Assembly (NCBI GenBank): GCA_945860945.1 | Contig: CAMASG010000011.1 | Span: forward strand, 1 to 48,291 | Source of the DNA: Akkermansia muciniphila | GTDB taxonomy: Bacteria > Verrucomicrobiota > Verrucomicrobiia > Limisphaerales > SIAT01 | Length of the DNA: 48,291 nucleotides | Reading direction: 5' to 3' | Shown: positions 44,357 through 48,291 of the stretch, piece by piece | Numbering within the stretch: position 1 is the first letter of the stretch | Layout: each line of letters begins with the position of its first letter | The notes under the pieces: model-generated | Database searches by the model: none | What the model was told of the DNA's origin: nothing | What the model saw: the letters and a program-made list of their open reading frames with translations, nothing else | Program-made: the position numbers and the translations under genes

Positions 44357-47300
44357 ATGAACTTTTTCCGCACAGTCTTGTTTTGCATCCTGCTGGCCGC
44401 TGCCGCACGACCCGCGCAGGCCTTCGTCCTCATCGGCTTGCCATCCGCCAACCAAAGCGTTGTCTTCAACTTCACCGACGACATGGGCGCGCCGCGGGAC
44501 ATTAAGCAGTTCTTCCGCTGGAACATCCCGAACCTCACCTACTCGTTCGATGCCAGCTTCGTGAACTTCTTCGGCCTCGACGGCATCAACGCGGTGAACG
44601 AGGCCTTCGGCGTGGTGAACGATTTCTTTGCTCCAACCGACGGCGCTTACAGCGGTGTCACCGCGCTGGACCTCGTCTCGCACGGTTTCCGCAGCAACTA
44701 CAACACCACCGCAGTCAACGTCACCGCCCAAAACGCGCAGGTGATGGACGTCAAATCTCTCGTGCTCGGAATGCTGTTGAACAACATGGGCATCGGCAAC
44801 CCACACCGCCACGCCTATTCCATCAACTCGGTCAGCACCAACTTGGCCGGCACCCAGTGGAACTTCAACGTGCTCCTGCGCAACTGGGATCCGATGACTT
44901 ACACCTCCTCCTCTAACATCAACAACGTCGGCTACAGCTATCGTCTCATCCACGATTCCCCGCCCTCCGTCGGCGTCACCATCGCGCCTTCCGTGATGGA
45001 CATGGAGGAGTTCACCTCCGACACCTCGGGCAACGCCTTTTCCGCCGTCGCCAGCATCGCCGACGCTTTCTACGGCAACACCGCCCTTTTCTGGACCGAC
45101 ACGCCGACGCTCTACAGTTTCGGCGTCTATTACCACAAAGACAACGCCATTGGCGGCCAGAACGAACCGCGGCACACGCTCACTTATGACGACGCCGGCG
45201 GCCTGAAATACCTCTATCGCAGGAACAACTTCGTCTTCGAATCACTCGATCCCTCGGTGGTCCTCGTCGTCCCCGCACAATTCTTGCCGATGACCGCCAT
45301 CCCTGTTTTCCCCGGTCCCACGGGCCGGCTCTTTCCCGACACACTCGGCGGCAATCAAGGTCTCATCCCGCGCCGCAACCTCCCCGGACTGCCGCCCGGC
45401 ATCCCGACCGTTTCCGTGTTGCCCGCCCCCACCCCGCCGGTGCTCGTGGACGTCGCTCTGCGCGGCGGGCGCGACACCATGAGCTTCACCTATCAACCGT
45501 TCGATTCGCTCCTCGGCGTCACCTTCACCGCCACAAACCAGACGTGGACCGACACCTTCGTGAGCACCAACGGTCAGAACGTCGTGCGGAGCGGCAACGC
45601 CTTCGCCATCGTCCAGCCGAGCCTGAAATTCTTTGACCAGACCGTCGGCCGCGCCGTGTTCCAGCCCGACATCATCTTCGTGGCCGACGACCTCGGCGTC
45701 AGTCCCGACGGCGTGCCCATCGCGTGGGACCGCACGCCCAACACCGCTTGGATCGACAACTCGACCAACAACATCGGCGCCGTCCTCCTCACCGTCATCC
45801 CGACCGGTCCCGGCATCATCTCCACCGCCGGCGCGCCCATCCAATACACTTTCAACAAAATCGCCGAAGGCTTCGAAGTCATCTGGTCCGGCGAAGCCAG
45901 CGTGGTCGGAAACACCACCCCCTATTCGCTCTGGGGCCATATCTTCGGCCCCGGCCCCAACGACATGACCGTCTTCCCGAACGACGGCCGCATGTCCATC
46001 ATCGAGAACGTCGTCGCCCCCGCCACCCTCCCGCCGACCATCTCGATGGTCTCGGATGACGGCGGCCTCTCCCCCATCCTGCCCGCCTCGCTCTCGCGCA
46101 CATCCGAGGCGCTCACTCTACTCGGTCAGAATCTCGCCTCGGTCACTTCCATCGAAATTGTTGATGCCTCGAACACCAACTCCATTCTTCAGACCATTTC
46201 CCCGATCGGCAGGATCCTCTCCGACCAGAAGATCACCATCCCCGCCGGTATTCTGAACGAAACCACCGACAATAACGGCACCGCCAGCGGACGCATTGTG
46301 CGCGCGCGCAACTCCATCGGCGCCGCCGTCGGTCCGCAGGCTTTCGGCATCACGACCGGCATCCCCGTCATCACCGGCACATCGGCGGACAGCGAGACTT
46401 TCGATCGCAGCGGCAACGCCCCGCTCCGCGTCCTCGGCTACGGGTTCAAGGCCGTCAGCAGCGGCACGCTCACACATCTCCGCGTCGAGGATGCCACCGG
46501 TAATTTGCTTCAGCCCGCCAGCGGCACCAGCACAGCCATCACCTTCAACGTCCTCTCCGACACCGAAGCGGAAATCCCCGCCGGCAGCAGCCCTGCCATC
46601 TCCAGTCTCTCCGACGGCGCGAGCCGCCGCATTCGTGTCGCCCGTGCTTCCGCCGTCGGTGACCTCAGCACGGCCAGCCCACGCACCATCGCCAACATCA
46701 CCACCACGCCGGCGCTCACCAGCGTTGGTACTGTGGGCGTCAGCGGCAGCAACTTCCGACGCGATCGGACCGTTGAGATCAATGGTACCGGGCTCAACAC
46801 TGCCACGCAGATTGAGTTGGTGAAACTCGACGGCTCCTCCTTCTCCCCCGCCGTCGTGATTGATCTCCCCGCCGCCGGCGTCGGCATTGAGAGCAACGGC
46901 TCCAGAATCACCATCAGCCCTAACACTCTCACCGACTCGGGCGCAGACGACGGCAACAGCACACGCCGCGTGAAAGTCAGCAATCTCGTCGGCACCGGCA
47001 CACTCGCCCTCGCCAGCGCCTTTGCCGTCAACACCCAACCCACTGTCACCGCCGTTTCCGGCTTCGCCGCCACGCATCCCGGCGCTTTCGACCGCAGCCA
47101 AGCCACTGGTGACGACCTCGTCATCACCGGTACCGGCCTCTTGGGCGCCACCGTAATCCACATCGTGGATGAAAACGGTTTGCCCCTCTCAACGAGCATC
47201 CCATTGCCGATCACCGGCGTGACGGTGACGGATACCTCCATCACGATTGACACGCAGACCGTACAGTTCGGCAGCGGTGCCGACTCGACCAACGCCTCGA

Positions 47301-48085
47301 TCTACCGGCGTATTCGCATCGCCAGCGCGCGGGACAACGCGACCGCCTCGATCGACCAGAAGTTCCAGGTCGCCATCCCGCCCACTTTCACCTCACCGTT
47401 GACACTGGTATCGCCGTCCATCGCGGGCAACTTTGACCGAAACAGCACGCTGACCTTTAATGGTACGGGCTTGGCGAACTTCACGCAGATTCAGATTGTG
47501 GACAGCACCGGCAACGCCCTCACCGGCGTGACCGCGCTCGGCCAAACCACGCTCGGCACCGGTGGTTCCTTCGGCGCCACTAGCATCGTCGTAGCAACAG
47601 ATGCCTTCACGCAAGGCAACCTCCTCGACTCCGTCACCGCCCTCAACCGCCGTGTGAAAGTGACCAACCCCGTCGGCAGCGTGGTCAGCGACAACAACTC
47701 CTCCGGCGCCTTCACCGTCTCCGCCGAACCGACCTTCGGCACCACCGCGCAGACCTTCGCGGGCGGCGGCTTTGACGCCAGTATCACCACCTACGACCTC
47801 AGCGTCGGTTCCCTCGTGATCAACGGGGCGAACTTCCGCGGCGTGGCCAACATCTACTTCGACTACGGCAACGGCACGGTGAGCACCGCCACAGCGGTCA
47901 ACGCCTCCGCGCCACCGGCAGGCATCACCTTCAATGCGGCCGGCACGCAGATCACCATCGCCAACACCTTCTCCTTCCCGACGAGTTGGGTTGGCGGCAG
48001 CAACCGTTCCGTGATCCTGAATACGGCGGCAAACCGGAATTCCACGACATTCTCCACGGGTAGCGGCATCATCACGCAACCATAG
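44357..48085 (+). CDS. Large secreted protein: degenerate matrixin-like domain plus TIG-like repeats
   Basis: A 1242-residue exported protein (signal MNFFRTVLFCILLAAAARPAQA). Residues 50-290 follow the order of matrixin metalloproteases: RWNIPNLTYSFD, a helix INAVNEAFGVVNDFF, SLVLGMLLNNMGIGNPH (134-150) where the zinc motif HExxHxxGxxH would be, SVMDMEEF (212-219) like the Met-turn, and HTLTYDDAGGLKYLY (273-287) like the terminal DDxxGIxxLYG. The zinc His residues and catalytic Glu are replaced (Gly, Met, Asn, Asn), so it should be inactive. A beta-rich middle is followed by about six repeats of roughly 100 residues (579-1240) that look like IPT/TIG beta-sandwiches. Probably a surface or matrix protein. 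No cell-wall or outer-membrane sorting motif was recognised at the C-terminus. Confidence 0.8.
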   Translation: MNFFRTVLFCILLAAAARPAQAFVLIGLPSANQSVVFNFTDDMGAPRDIKQFFRWNIPNLTYSFDASFVNFFGLDGINAVNEAFGVVNDFFAPTDGAYSGVTALDLVSHGFRSNYNTTAVNVTAQNAQVMDVKSLVLGMLLNNMGIGNPHRHAYSINSVSTNLAGTQWNFNVLLRNWDPMTYTSSSNINNVGYSYRLIHDSPPSVGVTIAPSVMDMEEFTSDTSGNAFSAVASIADAFYGNTALFWTDTPTLYSFGVYYHKDNAIGGQNEPRHTLTYDDAGGLKYLYRRNNFVFESLDPSVVLVVPAQFLPMTAIPVFPGPTGRLFPDTLGGNQGLIPRRNLPGLPPGIPTVSVLPAPTPPVLVDVALRGGRDTMSFTYQPFDSLLGVTFTATNQTWTDTFVSTNGQNVVRSGNAFAIVQPSLKFFDQTVGRAVFQPDIIFVADDLGVSPDGVPIAWDRTPNTAWIDNSTNNIGAVLLTVIPTGPGIISTAGAPIQYTFNKIAEGFEVIWSGEASVVGNTTPYSLWGHIFGPGPNDMTVFPNDGRMSIIENVVAPATLPPTISMVSDDGGLSPILPASLSRTSEALTLLGQNLASVTSIEIVDASNTNSILQTISPIGRILSDQKITIPAGILNETTDNNGTASGRIVRARNSIGAAVGPQAFGITTGIPVITGTSADSETFDRSGNAPLRVLGYGFKAVSSGTLTHLRVEDATGNLLQPASGTSTAITFNVLSDTEAEIPAGSSPAISSLSDGASRRIRVARASAVGDLSTASPRTIANITTTPALTSVGTVGVSGSNFRRDRTVEINGTGLNTATQIELVKLDGSSFSPAVVIDLPAAGVGIESNGSRITISPNTLTDSGADDGNSTRRVKVSNLVGTGTLALASAFAVNTQPTVTAVSGFAATHPGAFDRSQATGDDLVITGTGLLGATVIHIVDENGLPLSTSIPLPITGVTVTDTSITIDTQTVQFGSGADSTNASIYRRIRIASARDNATASIDQKFQVAIPPTFTSPLTLVSPSIAGNFDRNSTLTFNGTGLANFTQIQIVDSTGNALTGVTALGQTTLGTGGSFGATSIVVATDAFTQGNLLDSVTALNRRVKVTNPVGSVVSDNNSSGAFTVSAEPTFGTTAQTFAGGGFDASITTYDLSVGSLVINGANFRGVANIYFDYGNGTVSTATAVNASAPPAGITFNAAGTQITIANTFSFPTSWVGGSNRSVILNTAANRNSTTFSTGSGIITQP
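46091..48082 (+). repeat. About six diverged ~100-residue TIG-like repeats within the large secreted protein
   Basis: Units start near residues 579, 680, 799, 910, 1025 and 1138. Each begins with (F)DR or a similar strand, then (I/L)xGxGL or GYGF, a strand I(R/Q/H)I/LVD or VED, then ITI-type strands, RRI/VKV and a closing strand. The first and last units are the most diverged. Repeats differ enough at DNA level to argue for old duplication. Confidence 0.7.
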
Positions 48086-48291
48086 CAGCGGGCGCGTTCA
48101 ACCGCTCTCACTTCAGACAGGTTAAAGTTCCGGCGAAGTTAACGGGCTTCAATACGAAGTCGCGGGGCGGCGTTGAGGTTCGCCCAGCTTGCGCGAAATC
48201 CCTCGCAACAGACTGCGCCGCGCGCGATTCGAATTTCTCCGTAGCGCTTTCCAATCCGGCGCTGGGCTGAGCCAGCGGCGGATGATCCACT
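48086..48291. other. 206-nt 3' end of the window, no gene assigned
   Basis: After the TAG at 48083-48085 no convincing gene is seen. A minus-strand frame of at least 60 codons (48108-48290) is open to the window edge. Its composition, rich in Ala, Arg, Pro and Ser, and lack of recognisable motifs make it doubtful, though the tail of a gene extending beyond the window cannot be excluded. Confidence 0.4.

Overview
The window is a 48.3 kb, GC-rich, densely coded bacterial chromosome segment. It most likely comes from a verrucomicrobium (PVC superphylum, probably the Pedosphaera/Limisphaera side). This is inferred from gene content: a PVC-type membrane-bound dehydrogenase, a DUF1501 plus DUF1549/DUF1553 cytochrome pair, a Gfo/Idh/MocA protein with a Tat signal, a SNF2 helicase, an NfeD-flotillin pair, and a Chlamydia-like class Ic ribonucleotide reductase. 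There is no insertion sequence, prophage, integrase or CRISPR array. The segment looks like stable core genome plus lineage-specific secreted proteins.

Layout. 1-2.1 kb (minus): the 5' part of an aquaporin cut by the window edge, then a DUF47 regulator and PiT phosphate transporter operon. 2.2-5.2 kb: a membrane protein with a pseudopilin-like tail, divergent from a short GspE/PilB-type ATPase. 5.3-11.5 kb: a secreted SGNH/beta-propeller/HEAT dehydrogenase-like protein, then a HEAT/azurin/cytochrome c fusion, ending in terminators that also serve a convergent Tat-exported Gfo/Idh oxidoreductase. 11.6-13.7 kb: Dus and MnmD-like tRNA modification genes beside a divergent tRNA-Gln(UUG). 13.7-19.1 kb: an STN-like secreted protein, a small membrane protein translationally coupled to a SNF2 helicase, and two small proteins. 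19.2-23.4 kb: a YggS-type PLP protein, an EVE protein, a VOC protein, a polyprenyl synthase and a CvpA-like membrane protein. 23.6-25.9 kb: a Rieske protein overlapping a cytochrome b/c/c fusion, forming a quinol-oxidising complex in two genes. 25.9-31.7 kb: a long untranslated leader, nrdA, nrdB, a strong terminator, dcd and an esterase. 31.7-38.5 kb: a DUF362 protein, a TPR lipoprotein, dnaG, NfeD, FloA and a SWED-motif membrane protein. 38.5-43.6 kb (minus): the DUF1501 and cytochrome/DUF1549/DUF1553 pair. 43.8-48.1 kb: a small secreted protein and a 1242-residue secreted protein with a matrixin-like but zinc-site-degenerate N-terminus and about six TIG-like repeats.

How the genes fit together. 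Three groups carry electrons: the dehydrogenase with its azurin-cytochrome partner, the Rieske/cytochrome b-c-c complex, and the secreted DUF1549/DUF1553 cytochrome. Together they suggest periplasmic oxidation feeding a quinone-based chain, and the long-chain polyprenyl synthase could supply quinone tails. A second group makes DNA precursors and starts replication (nrdAB, dcd, dnaG). The most notable points are the class Ic NrdB (Glu96, Phe134), the long nrdA leader, the azurin-cytochrome fusion, the degenerate matrixin-like protein with an operator-like site upstream, and a ParB-N-terminus-like motif in the protein coupled to the SNF2 helicase. All calls come from reading the sequence; no database search was run.
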